Assembly: GCA_013399875.1 (NCBI GenBank)
Contig: VXAZ01004042.1
Span: 404,330 to 468,329, forward strand
DNA from: Gymnorhina tibicen
Lineage: Eukaryota; Chordata; Aves; Passeriformes; Artamidae
Length of the DNA: 64,000 nt
Direction of reading: 5' to 3'
Positions 28,583-40,575 of the stretch are shown piece by piece. The notes below the pieces were generated by a model. It saw only the letters and a program-made list of their open reading frames with translations. It was not told the DNA's origin and did not search any database. The position numbers and the translations under genes are program-made. Within the stretch, counting starts at the first letter, position 1. Each line of letters starts with the position of its first letter.

Positions 28583-31369
28583 GTGAGACCCTCTATGGGC
28601 ATTCATCTGCATGTACAGTCAGTAAAAATTATGGCTTTGGTAGACAGTCCCAGGATGGATGCCTTCTATTTTTAAATTTTATTTTAACTGAAAATACATA
28701 TTATTAACATTTGTGTCTGATTTGGAATATGTTAGATGAAGTACAAATATTGTAAACTGATCTATGTAGATAATTATCTGTAGAAGATAATTAGCCTTAA
28801 GAGTCTTTTGCCCTATCAAGGTGGGAAAACAAGTCAGGGGATTGTAAATTCTTTTTTTGATAGATGCCTCAATCTTTTTCTTTCTAATTCAGTACTTAAT
28901 TAATAGAACAGAAAAATATGGTTAATGATCCAAATACATACTGAAGTATTTTTAACATTAATCAAATTTACCTGAAAGCTCTCAGTGAGTTTCAAAATAT
29001 GATTTTGTGATGTTGCAGCCAAGTTCCTTGAAGACCTGTGTTGTAAAGCACAGGAGGCAGAGCTAATTTGTGTAGACTTTTCCTTTGTGTTCTTTCAACT
29101 GCAGTCATTGCTGTCTTGTGTCCTTGTACTTCTCCTGAAGCTGCAGAACCCTTATGGGCTATATTCATCTTCGCTGCTCAGCTGCAGCTGCCTTGCTTCT
29201 GCGAGCCTCTGAAACACTGTGCTATGATTTGGGTGTTGGCTAGGACATGTTTTATATCTAAATATAACTCTTAATTACTCTCTGCCATTGTTATGTGGCT
29301 AGTGACATTTTAATATATGAACTTAATATGAAAATTTGATGATAAAATATTGCAGTTATAAGAAACCATTTTGGTATAAAACTGTTGATAGACTATAAAT
29401 TCTGAGAATCTATTTGGGAATTATTGAAATAAATCTTTGAAAAATTTTCCACGAGCAGGAAAAGCTTGGTTCAGAAAACTTTTTGTACTAATTTCTGTCT
29501 GATTTTCTGGTTTTATTAAACTCTGATATGGACCTGATGGGATGTTTCAGGAAACAGGAAAGAAATATGAAACTTCTTCCACTGAGAATGTTGTACTACA
29601 AGGGCACAGGTACCGTTCAAGTCTGCATGTGCATGAGCTGATTGCTGATTTGTGAGCTGAAGATTTTCTCAGAAAGGTACTGAAGAAACGAGCTGATCAA
29701 GGAGCTGCTTGGACAGATAATTCATTGCCATTTCTGAAGCAGTGGAAAGTTTCCAGAAAGCTGCAACGGAGCAACTGTTGAGTTAGTGTCTTAAACCAGT
29801 GGTTGTGCTAGTGTTTTGAAAGAACATAGGGGACAATATCGGTGTGATATTGGATAGAATAATTTAACAGGGCAATATTAATAGAAAACTAAGGGAAGGA
29901 AACAGCTGATGTCACTCATTCTTTTTTTCGTGGAAGATAAAATGCAAACAAACCTATTTTTTTTTTTGAGCAGTGTTGAAGTTACCATATTTATTAATAG
30001 CAGTTATAATGCTGGCACAGCTGAGATCTGCAAGTTAGTGGAGTTTTGCAGAAAGATATTTTTATTATGAAATTAGGTAAATATGGAATTAGCTGTTCTG
30101 CCAAGTGCATTCCAGCTGAAAACTTGCCAGCTTTGTGGTGCATTCCTTACCAGTGTGAAATTAAAATAGGTTGTTATTTTCATTTTAATCTTCTATCTCA
30201 AAAAGGAATTAATTGAGGAAAACCTGAGGACCAGTGTTATGCAGGACCCTGAATTCAGTGCAAAGGTCAGTCCTTAGTTGCTCAGGCACTTAATTTCATT
30301 TCCATTTTCCATTTGCTGACTGTAGATAATATTTCAAAAGGAAGCAGTGAATGATCATATTTCAGTTTGGTGATTAAATGAATTGGCATTTGGATCATTT
30401 CACTAAAACACCAGTTCTTACAGAAATGTAGGTTTATTTGGATTCTTCCAAGTTAGAGGTGGCTTTGGTAACTCCAGAGGCTGTAAACGACCTCAAAATG
30501 GCTGCATTTTCTGTTTTGGTAGTAGAATTCATGCACCATGTGAAAGAATTGTGTCTCCCTAGTCAGGTACTGGTAACAGCCAGGATATTTGTTTCTGATG
30601 TATCAGAATAAAGTGAAGTGTCTCTTACTGCCAGGAATCTCTTCTGCAACAGCTCTCAGATCTCTTAATATACGCTGCATCCTACTGCTGTTTGAGAGAT
30701 TTAAGGGGAAGGACTCTAGTTGTACATCAGTGGAGAGTCTGGAAATTAAAAGAATTTGTTGTTTTCTGTTCTGGGAGGGATGTTTTGATGAGCCCATTAG
30801 CGTGACACAAAGGAGCAGGGCAGAGAGCCTTACTGAAACAAGTACTATTTCTTTTGATTCATATTTTAAAATAGTAAATGTAATTTACTTCTAATTATTG
30901 CTGCAATGTATTTCTCTTGTGATAAAAAAGAAATTGCAGGAAGTAAATGCTTACAACATTGGAATCACACTGGAAAGGTCTGCAAGAAGCTGGGGCTCTT
31001 AGAGCTGGCTAATGTTGTGACATGAATGGTAAATATCAAAGAACATAAAGGTTTCTGACCTTCCTGGGTCAGTTTAAGGGTTCATAAAACTCAGTGCCCC
31101 CTCTCCATCTGTGTTCAAAAGCAAATGTGTAGAGACAGAGTATGATTCTTCCCAGCAGAATCTCCAATTTCAAACTAAGCCATATTTGCTAGGTTCTGTA
31201 GCTAATATCCCATGTTGAATTCCTCTTTTGTGAATTTTTCTGCTCATTTTAAATACATGCTACCCACAGTATGTCAGAATATTTTATAACTTATGGGTTA
31301 TGGGAAGAAGTACCTGACATTTATTTCTTGGGGCTGTCTTTGTTAACTCTTTGGTCTTCCCCTCCTCAC

Positions 31370-31780
31370 CTTCTCCACTGCCTCTCACAATAGGTCACTA
31401 TGGTATTCTTGTTGTCTTTTCCAGGCTGAAAATCCCTTTGTATTTAATAATTCCCTGTATAGAAACTGGTATGCAACTTCTGTTATGTCATCCTCCTCTG
31501 TCTTTTTCTCATTTTACTTTATCTTTGCCAAGCAGGCTGAGACTGAAGTGATACTCAAGATGTAGTCACACCAGTCCTTTTAAAAAAAAAAATTACTGTT
31601 TTCTGTTTTGCTTTTTACTCTTTTTCTAGTAATCCCTAGTTATTCTGTGTTTTACTGACTGTTACTGAGCATCACTGATGGTCTGTATTTCCTGAGTAGG
31701 CAAGTAGACAGTAAGAGACTGTCACTGAATATGTACAGATAACGACTGACTCGTATCCTTTAGCTTGGTTTAAATGCATG
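31370..31780 (-). mobile_element. Degenerate antisense CR1-like LINE, 3' part
   Basis: The plus strand (ttccaggctgaaaatccctt, then agtgatactcaagatgtagt cacaccag) follows the antisense wording of old CR1-family LINEs, which typically read 'aggctaaac...' and '...atactccagatgtggcctcaccag'. It appears to be the left part of one element that continues beyond a younger CR1 insertion. Confidence 0.5.
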
Positions 31781-31794
31781 GATGTGGTTTTCTA

Positions 31795-32385
31795 AGGGGA
31801 CAGCAGTGGACGTCATCTCCACTTGAGTAAAGCTTTTGACGCTGTTTGCCATAACATCCTTGCAGACAAGGTGATGGAGTTCATGTCAGGTAAGTGGACA
31901 GTGAGGTGGGTTGAGAAGCGGCCGAGGGGGCCATGATCAGTGGCACAGAGTTGGAGGCCAGTCACCAGGGGTCAAGGGCTTGACACGGCCCCTCCCAGTA
32001 TAACATCCCCTGGAATGACCTGAGCAAGGGGGCACACCCTCAGCACCTTCACAGATGAATAGAACTGGGAGGAGTGGCTGGTTCACCGTGAGGCTGGTGC
32101 TGTGGGGGACCTGGGCAGAGTGGGAATGGAAGAAACTGGGAACGGAAGAAACCTTGTGACATTCAATAAAGGGAAGTGCCAAGACCGGCCCCTGGGGAGG
32201 AATAACCCCAAGCACCTGCACACACTGGGTCCAGCGTGTGGAAAGCAGCCCTGCAGGAGGACCCTGCTGGTCCTGGTGACAACACAAGGCAGCGACTCAG
32301 TGCCCTCGTGGCAAAGGTGGCCAGTGGTGTCCTGGACTGCACTGAGAGGGGTGTTGCCAGCAGGTCAAAGACTCATCAGTGGCAC
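31795..32385 (+). mobile_element. CR1 LINE fragment, sense
   Basis: The plus strand carries CR1 reverse-transcriptase landmarks in order. They are gtggacgtcatctccacttg, taaagcttttgacgctgttt, aagtggacagtgaggtgggt, catgatcagtggcacagagt, ggggtcaagggcttg, tggggaggaataaccccaag and gtgttgccagcaggtcaaag. The frame is broken and the element is truncated at both ends. It is more CR1-like, hence younger, than the antisense sequence on either side. Confidence 0.9.
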
Positions 32386-32439
32386 CTTTCAGATTACAGA
32401 CCTGTTAACTGATTTCCTATGCTGTGTTATTTAACCTTC

Positions 32440-33540
32440 TGTCTTTAATAGCTCTTTATTCTTTTGAAGACTTTCTTCACATCCCCTGAAGTTTCCGCAA
32501 TGGCCCTTAATGCAAAGCATTGTTGGAAGGCTTTGGAAGTCCAGTTGTATGAAATGATCTCTTTGCATGCTGCTGATACCCTGAAAGAAGTTCACATTTG
32601 TGAGATATGACATCCCTCTGCCCATGCTGATTCTTCCACAGTATGTTACACTTACCCATGTATCCACTTATAATTTCTACCAGATATTGGTAGAAACATC
32701 TGGGTAACTCTTTCGTATTTTTTTTTTAAGTCCCAGAAAGCCTCTTAAAAAGTAAGACTATGCATGTTAGCCATTTTCCATTCATGTGGGAATGAGACCT
32801 GGCACTCATCCTCGAGTTCCTTAGGCCTTCTCAAATGATTAGCACTGGCTTTTGGCAGTTTGTTGCTATTCCTTCTGTTGATTCCTCTCTAGAAGATTTT
32901 GTTGACACTTCATTTTGAATAATTTCTCTGGTATTTGCCCTCTGCTGGGGAATGTTAGGTTGGCTATCTCATTAAACTCTTCCATAACAAATACATAAGC
33001 AAAGAATGAGTTTACATATTTTATCATTTCTTTATTCCAACTGTCCTTCTTAATCTCGGTGTCAGACTTCTTGTTCCAGTGTATTTATTATTTCTTGTGC
33101 CTTTCATGAGGAACTAAATCCTCTTTAGCATACTTCTAATGTTTTAATTTCTGTTCTTTTTTATTTTCAGCTTTGTCAAGAACATCTTACTTTGATCAGC
33201 TGCTTTTACTCCCTGTTTAATCCATCCTTCTGTTTGTGTAATCTTTCTAAAATCTTCCTTGAACAGGTTCTATGGTGCCCAAGAAATATTTGGTGGCTCC
33301 ATTCAAACATACTTATAGTTACCTCCCTGAATTAATTTTTATTTTCCCATTTTGCAATTAGGCATTACTGCAGTAGATGGTTTGACTTTTATCAGCCTTG
33401 CAATGATAATATCCCAGCAATCGTCATATTTTTAGAGTTTCTGGTATTATTCTGATTGTATTATTACTATTCTGATATTATGCTATGTCAGCACCCTCAT
33501 TAAACACATTCTCAAGCACTTTGAAATTATGTCCTACAGT
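32440..33540 (-). mobile_element. Degenerate antisense CR1-like LINE, 5' part
   Basis: The plus strand resembles antisense RT sequence of ancient CR1-family LINEs. Landmarks in order are gacatccctctgcccatgct gattcttcc, ttataatttctaccagatat, gttagccattttccattcat and gagttccttaggccttctca. It continues the element of 31.37-31.78 kb in the right order. It is too diverged to draw exact ends. Confidence 0.5.
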
Positions 33541-35794
33541 TTTTTTTCTAGCTACAATTTATCCATTTTATTGAGATGGGGTTAATGTATTTATTATCAT
33601 TAATGAACATTCACTGGAATTACATTGCAGCAATCTGTGTTCTGGTAGTTGTATTCATAGTTGCTAATAAATATTTTCTTTCTGCTAGATAAATGCTTTG
33701 GCAGCAACTGATTTTTCAAAAAGAAAACCAGAAGTGCTTGAAAAACACCCTCTAAATAGTAGAATTGTGTAGCTAGAACATATTCACCATTTCTATTTCA
33801 TCAGTATTTTACTTAACTAAAAGCTTCTCCTTCTTTTTCCTACTTGCATTCTATGCTCCTCTGAGAATGAATTTTAATTTGTTATGGAAAAGGAAACATA
33901 CTGTAGATTTTGCAGAAAAGGAAAAAAACCCATCAGCATCCCAGAGGCATCATATATTTATCAGTCCAGATTTCCTCATGTAGGTGCTCAAGACTGTGCT
34001 AAGACTACTTTCCAAGCAGCCTAGAGGTAGTTTAAGGCAGGAGGCTCAACATACTATTGCAAAATTAGTTCATGGATGCTACTTAATAAACTACATGATT
34101 ACAGAGAATTACTTTCTTTAGCTGACTTGTATTTTTGTCGTTAGTTTCAATCCAGGATAAGAAACCCTGATTAGTGTAACTGCCATAAACCAACTCTAGT
34201 TCAGCTCTTTAGTTACTAGACAGGAGTTGGGGAAATGGATGGATTAAGCATAGCGAGCCTATGGGTATATTAACTGTAATTATTTTAAAACAGATAAACT
34301 GCTGGGATCTTATATCTGTCTTGTGTAGGATCACAGTGTCCTGAGTCAATGCACTGCTATTGACTATAAGAGTTCACTGCTTTGCCAACTGGCAGAATTC
34401 AGGTAAGGACCTGAGGACAGTATTTACAAACCAAGAAGGATTCACAACTACTTCTGGTTCCCAGCACCTAAATTTTATCATATTTGAGCTATACCTTCTC
34501 TCCTAGCCGGATCATCCAATCCTGCTTTAAAGCAAATCCCACACTCTGTGACACTTATCTTGAATCTGATCCTGTAGGATGGCAGCTGTTCTCTCTCATT
34601 TAAGCAACTGTTCACTTGGAGATATTAAGCAGCTTCCATCTGCCTGGAAGTGGCTCCTGGTAACCCAGTTCAAACAAGGGTTTAGAAAAGCTCTCGTAAT
34701 AGGCCACCTTAATTCAAAGCCTTCAGCATCTCTGTGAAAAAGCAGTGTACCAATCCACAAAAGCATTTTGAAACCAGACTTGTTAAGGAAACTGCAGAAC
34801 ATGTAACATAATGAGTGGACACAACCAGGTTAATGTACATGTAATTAAATATATGCCTAATTTGGGAGCACGGGTAGTGCTGTATAGGGGTGAGTGTTCC
34901 TAAAGGTCAGTTCCCTGTGTGACATTAATTCTGCATAGCTCAGAATAGCTCTGCAGTCTGGGAAAGATGGAGAGGTAAAAAGACAGATCTCTGAAGGGGA
35001 CTTTAATCCCGAATTTCTGGTTTGGATTGTATCAATCTTTCTAGTATGTTGATAAACCAACAGCCATAAAGGTCAGAAACTATCCTTTCTGTTCAAGCTG
35101 CTTTGTTGTAGATTTCATAGACAAGTAATACAGAATGTGTTTAGAACAAATTCCTGCATCTTTTCTTATAGGGAAAATCCTCAGCATTGTTGGGGAAGTG
35201 ACCAAAGCATTAGGAAGGGAGGCAAGTTCTCAAATGTCCCAAATAAAATCTCATCCATTGTGGAGACAATTCTGTAAAGTCAGTATCAAGAGGAACAGAC
35301 AACATGAGCTGCACATCCAGGTGCAGCTGCCACTTGTATCTAATCTCGTGGCCAGGTTAGATTGTTCTCAGGCTGGTTTGGTTCCCTGAGGTGGGGCTCT
35401 GGCACGAAGCACCATAGGCTAAATTATTCCACAGCTTCTTCCCATCCATGAGTTTGCTCTCATTGGCACCAACCATGAGAAAATGCTCCTGTTGCCAAAG
35501 CCAGGAGCCCACAAGCAGCCAGACTGCAGCAGCCCTGTGTCCCCAGGCCCATCACGAGGGCACTCCCAGCAAGGCTGTGCAGGTAGTGCACACACACAGG
35601 ACCATCTGTGCACACACAGGACATAGCACTGGGAAACACAAACAGGTTTACAACAGCTTATGTTTGTTACCCAAGATCAACTTCACTACTTTCAGGGCAT
35701 ATTTGGTATTTTTACAATAACAATTATTACCTTGCAGAGACGCAATTCTCAGGTTTTTTGAATAGTATCAACTTCTACAAGATAGACGAGATCA
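33541..35794. other. Intergenic sequence just 3' of ITGB1
   Basis: About 2.25 kb with no gene recognised. A mildly GC-richer stretch lies at about 35,340-35,640 with short CA-rich runs (cacacacagga repeated near 35,590-35,620). Confidence 0.6.
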
Positions 35795-36954
35795 AGTATT
35801 TTAAGGTACTTTTATTTAATAAATAACTTCAGTAATAGCACTGTAAAAAGTGAACATCTGTTAAAATAAAAAGGCACTTAAAACAAGAATATGACTATGA
35901 TGCAGTTTGAATGGTCAGAGGCAAATATACATGGCACATGTCAAGAATGATGTGAGACTCGTCACATGACAAACTATGCAATCTTAGCTACAGGGTAAAG
36001 GCAAATTTACAGCTAAGACTGCTCAAAAAAAAAAAAGAGGAAAAAAAAGCTTGTGTTGATACAAAAATATTACAAAAAGAATCGCAACCAAATACGTTAA
36101 AAAGATTAGAAGGTGACAAAGCACCAGGCTTTAAACCGAAGAAACATTACAGAATAAAGACACAGCATCACGTAAGGCCCTTAGGTGATCTGAGGATGTC
36201 TTGGTAAGGTACTTCATGATACTGCCACCCAGGGCTTGAATTTACAAAGAAAAACTAAGCAAGTTACCAATCAGCAACTTCTTCAGTAATGGCACATGTT
36301 TTAAAGCTATTTTTTCCTTCTAAACATTCTTCTCAAACCCTTTCACTTTAACCATAACCTGGCAATATGCAACTTGAAAATCAAAGATAAGTATGCACAC
36401 GCTTTTCAGTCTTTTACACTGCTCCCTTCCAGCTTACTCAACTTACCGAATACTTAATCACACATCTAGCAAGTCAAAGACCAATTAACCTCCAGCTCCA
36501 TGCTACATGAGTTTAATAACATCTGCAAACTCAAGCCCTGATTTCCCTGTAAAGCTAAAAAGTTTAATACTAAATGGCTAGGCAGAGCCCTCATGCTGAT
36601 TGCTTTAACCCCTTCCCTCCCAGTCATGCCATGCAGCATCACGCCCTGCAGAAGACCTGGATTCACAGCATGGGAATGGGAAAGGTCAGAAAGGCACCAT
36701 GTGACCTGGGCTGACTAGGCTACACAGTCTCAAGTTTTTTTTTTTGTCCAACCTCTGGCACCAATTACTCTTATTTGCAAAAAAAAAAAAAAATTTTAAA
36801 AATAAAAAATTACATACGGTATATTTTCACACAGGAAAACAAACCTATATGTAATGAATTAGTAAAATCACTGCAGTTTGCCCTAAATCTATCTTATTGT
36901 GACTACAAAAATTGCTATGCTGCATACAGTGTTGTGAAGTTATACAAGCAGTGT
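35795..36954 (-). other. ITGB1: ITGB1 3' untranslated region
   Basis: About 1.16 kb of non-coding sequence follows the beta-1A stop codon and ends just beyond the first AATAAA on the minus strand. I see no other AATAAA inside it. The length is similar to what I recall for vertebrate ITGB1 3'UTRs. It includes an A/T-rich tract near 36,737-36,812, with a run of about 15 A on the plus strand. The exact cleavage base is inferred. Confidence 0.8.
35811..35816 (-). terminator. ITGB1 poly(A) signal AATAAA
   Basis: AATAAA on the minus strand (plus-strand tttatt), embedded in TTATTTATTAAATAAAAG. It lies about 1.14 kb past the stop codon. Cleavage is expected 10-25 nt further, near 35,790-35,800. A GT-containing stretch follows in the direction of transcription. 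Confidence 0.8.
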
Positions 36955-37020
36955 TCATTTTCCCTCATATTTAGGATTGACCACAGTCGTCACTGCACTC
37001 TTGTAAATAGGATTTTCACC
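36955..37020 (-). CDS. ITGB1: ITGB1 terminal exon A: beta-1A cytoplasmic tail
   Basis: The coding part is 66 bp after acceptor ctttttctag. It reads GENPIYKSAVTTVVNPKYEG, then K and a TGA stop, the ubiquitous beta-1A tail. It has two NPxY motifs (NPIY for talin, NPKY for kindlin) flanking the TTVV threonines. It joins exon 15 in phase 0. The exon continues as 3'UTR to about 35,795. Confidence 0.98.
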   Translation of the reverse strand, partial: GENPIYKSAVTTVVNPKYEGK

Positions 37021-40000
37021 CTAGAAAAAGAAAAAAAAATATATTAGCATTTAAAGATACAAAAAAAGAAGTGCGTTTGCAAGAAGCATAAAAATTAGCA
37101 TAAGAAATTACCCATTAATGCTTGCTTTGTACACACGAAAAACTTAAGTCAAACTAGTTTTCCTTCTAGCAACTTGAACAAAGGCATGCACAGCTAATAA
37201 ATAAAGCAAAGGGTTAGCAGGATCCTGTTCCATTTGCACCACAGAATTCCTTGGAGGCGGCTGAACCTCGCAGGCTCATCTTGGGCTGAGCCATCACCCG
37301 GGGCTCTGCAGCCCAGGGCATTTTATAAAGAAGAACAGAATTGTAAACAACATTGTTTGACAGCAGGACTGACCACAGACCACATTCTGCTATAATAGAC
37401 ATTTAAATATCTTATCTTACATTGTAATTTAATTCTAGAAACAAAGCCAAAAGACTTCTAGTATTTTGCTAATACACAGTCAATATTTATAGTGAATATT
37501 CAGTAGTCATCACTCTCATTTTATTCCTGCAGGTCTCCCCACCCCCCATAAGGGCAAAATGTACAGATAAAACAAAGAAACTTCTGTACTGGTGCAGATG
37601 CTGTAATAAAAATATTATTTCTACTGATATGACACAAGCCTACAGAACAATTGCTTACATCTCTCTTGCTGAGATTTAAAAATCTCTAAATTAAACTTAT
37701 TTTAAGCTTCCTTTTTTCCCAGGTTTCCTTCTATCTCAGTAAATCTTACTCCATTTATGACATCCTCGCACACCTCAGATGAAAAGCTTGAACTCAAAAT
37801 TAACAGATAAATCTTCACAAGAGAAAGGACCACTGCTAGAATGGCCTGGAGCTGCAGTTCTGAGCTCTTATCACAGCCTGAACCACAGTCTAAATGAATG
37901 CTGTCTGCCAGCATGAAGCTCTTCTGTGCATACACAACTGATTCTTGAGAAAATTCAGCTCAGTGCAGACGTCAGCCCGAGTGCTGTTCTGGCCAAGGCT
38001 CAACCTGGCCTTCAGCAGCAGTAAGGCAATCTCTGTCCCTTCAAAGCTCCCCCCAGTCTGAGATGGTCCATATCAATGTATTAATTCAACTCTATTAATA
38101 TTCAACTCTATTTACAATATTTCAGGTTCAATCAATTTTTCCTACACTCAATTAAAGGATGCACAAACATGAGGTGTCTATTTTTCAGGGTCATAAACCT
38201 GGAAAATCAGCTAAGCATACCATAGAATGTGCCAGAAGTGACAAGGCAAATAAGAACCTCACTTGGTGTGAAATCTTTGTATCACAGCTCCTGGGAAGTT
38301 TGTTGCCTTCTGTTTGGAAGGCCCAGTATAGGACGAGTAACTGGTCTACCCCAACAACAGTGGCTGCTGCTGAGGGAGACCACACAGCTGCTGTCGTGGT
38401 TACTTTCACAGGAAAAGGCTATTTCTCCTCAAAGCCAGCTACTCTAACATGGAAAGAGCAAGGAGGTGCATTCAATCTTGCCTAGATCCAAGAGACTTGT
38501 CCAGCCAGAACCTGGATTGCCAGACAATGAAGTCAAAATTCTCTGTTCAGTCTTCTCAAGATCTGAGTCACTGTCACTGGACAGAGGTGAAGGAGGAGCT
38601 GGGTGTTCACTGCTGGCTGTACTTCACAAATACAGAGTAACAGTAAAAGACCCTTCTTTCCCCCTTCTATTAGTTCCCAGGCAAATGCTGTCTTGATTAA
38701 AAGTGTATCACCTACTGGTCTGGAAAGGGAGGAGGAGTAACATTTGGTTGGGATTTTTAAAATTTTAAATCATGGAAATTGTGTGATGTGGCTAGTTCTC
38801 AGACAGACTAATTAATCAAGGCAAAATTATGATCTTCCCCAGTATTTTTTAGCAAAAGGTTTGCAATAGTAATATGCAGATGAAATGGGAAAAACATCCA
38901 GGGATGAGGGATTTAATCTGGTACTGAAGTATCTCTTTATGCCTCAAAGTTCTTGGCAATGTATGCTATTTTCTTGAAAACTTTCAACGGGGAATTCTTA
39001 AAAATATAAATATAAAGTAATAAAGTTTATGATGCAGAGGAAGTCTGTAAGTTTAAGAGGCTGCATCACATGCAGAGCAGGAGTTATTGTCCAGCTCTCC
39101 ATGGCGAGGCATTATGTAATACCTGTTACACTGTGCTGTTAGCCCCCAACATTTTACAGAACAGACTCCCCCCAGCACATACAGGGGGTATGCACTTACA
39201 TCTTCTAGTTTGTAAAAGAGAGATAACTGCTACCAGATAGTCTAGAAATGGGTTCAAAGGTTAGGACTAAAACTTGGAAATTTGCTAGGTGCTACTCACA
39301 CAACTGATTTGAACCTGAAATCAGGCTTAAAATACAATTTGCATAATAAGATTGCAAATTTTTTACTACACTGCTTTTTGAAGAGAAGTCAGAATTGAAA
39401 TTTTCATGCTCTTGATTGGCATAAGCCCCATAAGGATATTGAAACCCTGTCCTGCCTTCCCTTGTACTTGCACTTCTCAGAAGCACACAGGGGGATTTAG
39501 GTCACTGGATAAAGCACTTGACTAGCTGTCTCCCCATGTCAGGTGAGTGTCTCATTTCCCATTACAAATAATGGAGATTTAGTCAATATTCACACCTATT
39601 CAGCTTAACCCAACTTGACATTTGATCAGCTAAATGGCTCCCGAGGCTCTACGCGCTGTAATTGCAGCACAGGCTCCTGATGGATCTGCAGTTCCTTCCC
39701 TGTCTCTTCTGGTAACAGCCCTGGCTGTTCCAGCCATACCCCACCACCCTGTCCCGGGCCTGGCTTGGCGGGGTCTCCTGCAGACAGCTCTACATTAAAA
39801 TAAATACCCACTAATCCAACATGATGCTCACCTCGTTCAGGGCCCCTCACAGCTGGCAGAGGGTATACATTTTCATACATTAGAAGCATTCCAGTTTTTT
39901 AACTGGTCACTAAAACATGGGATTCCAAACTTGCTGTCTTAGACAAATACTATGGTTTTTAATATCCCTTTTTCTCTACGCCATTGCAGAGAATACACTG

Positions 40001-40454
40001 GTTTAAGCATGCAGAGTTAGGGAAAACACATTTGCCACATGCCCCTACAACTGAAAACTCCATGCACACCTACACCAAAATTAAAATTAACAAACAATAA
40101 CTACATACAAGACTGAGTGAAATACTGAGTAAAATAAAGATGGCGGTACTTTTTAAAAGTACCTCCAGCCGAGAATAAAGAGCTATGTTCTTGCAACAAT
40201 ATTCACTTTCAGCTAGACTGGGCTGTTCAGAGGACAACAGTTCAGTCCAGTGTTGCATAAAGATGAAACTATTACACAGGATGTTCGATTAACCTTCTTA
40301 TTCCTTTAGCTCCAGGGACTCACTGTTTCCACACTCACTTAAGATACCTCCGTAGTGGGTTTAAGACCCAGTGTAGAAACAGAATTGAAACTCATGCACA
40401 TACATTGTTCAAGAGCTGGCTGTGACTACTTCCAGCCCCCGCTGATGTCCAGCG

Positions 40455-40575
40455 CTATTTCTCAGGAACACGGTGCCGTGTCCGTCCCCGACCCGCGGCG
40501 GCCGCTCCGGGGCTGGACAAAGCGAGCCCGTGGTCCGGCCCGGGCGGCCGCCAGAGGGCACCGCAAAATCCCATT
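40455..40575. promoter_or_regulatory. Intronic CpG-dense patch
   Basis: About 120 bp of very GC-rich sequence with many CpGs (for example gacccgcggcggccgctccg) sits inside the AT-rich last intron of ITGB1. Such an abrupt CpG cluster is typical of an unmethylated regulatory site or an alternative promoter. No known gene start is recognised here. Confidence 0.45.
40548..40561 (+). promoter_or_regulatory. CTCF-like motif
   Basis: The sequence ccgccagagggcac fits the CTCF core consensus CCASYAGRKGGCRS at all positions but the third, where G replaces A. It lies at the edge of the CpG-dense patch. Occupancy is an inference from the motif alone. Confidence 0.45.

Larger units (their letters stand above)
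19051..31369. other. Intergenic sequence, no gene proven
   Basis: About 12.3 kb, largely AT-rich. It contains a small duplicated unit at 20,030-20,057, a purine-rich stretch at about 26,190-26,820 and a GC-rich tract at about 26,830-27,150. An AATATT-type low-complexity run lies near 28,300-28,321, and a candidate exon at 28.46 kb is listed separately. No protein-coding gene is recognised. Confidence 0.55.

Noticed and set aside
39626..39889. Minus-strand open frame in the last ITGB1 intron
   Set aside because: Composition is GC-rich and Pro/Gly/Glu-rich with no known domain, and inserting it between exons D and A or 15 and A fits no known integrin tail.
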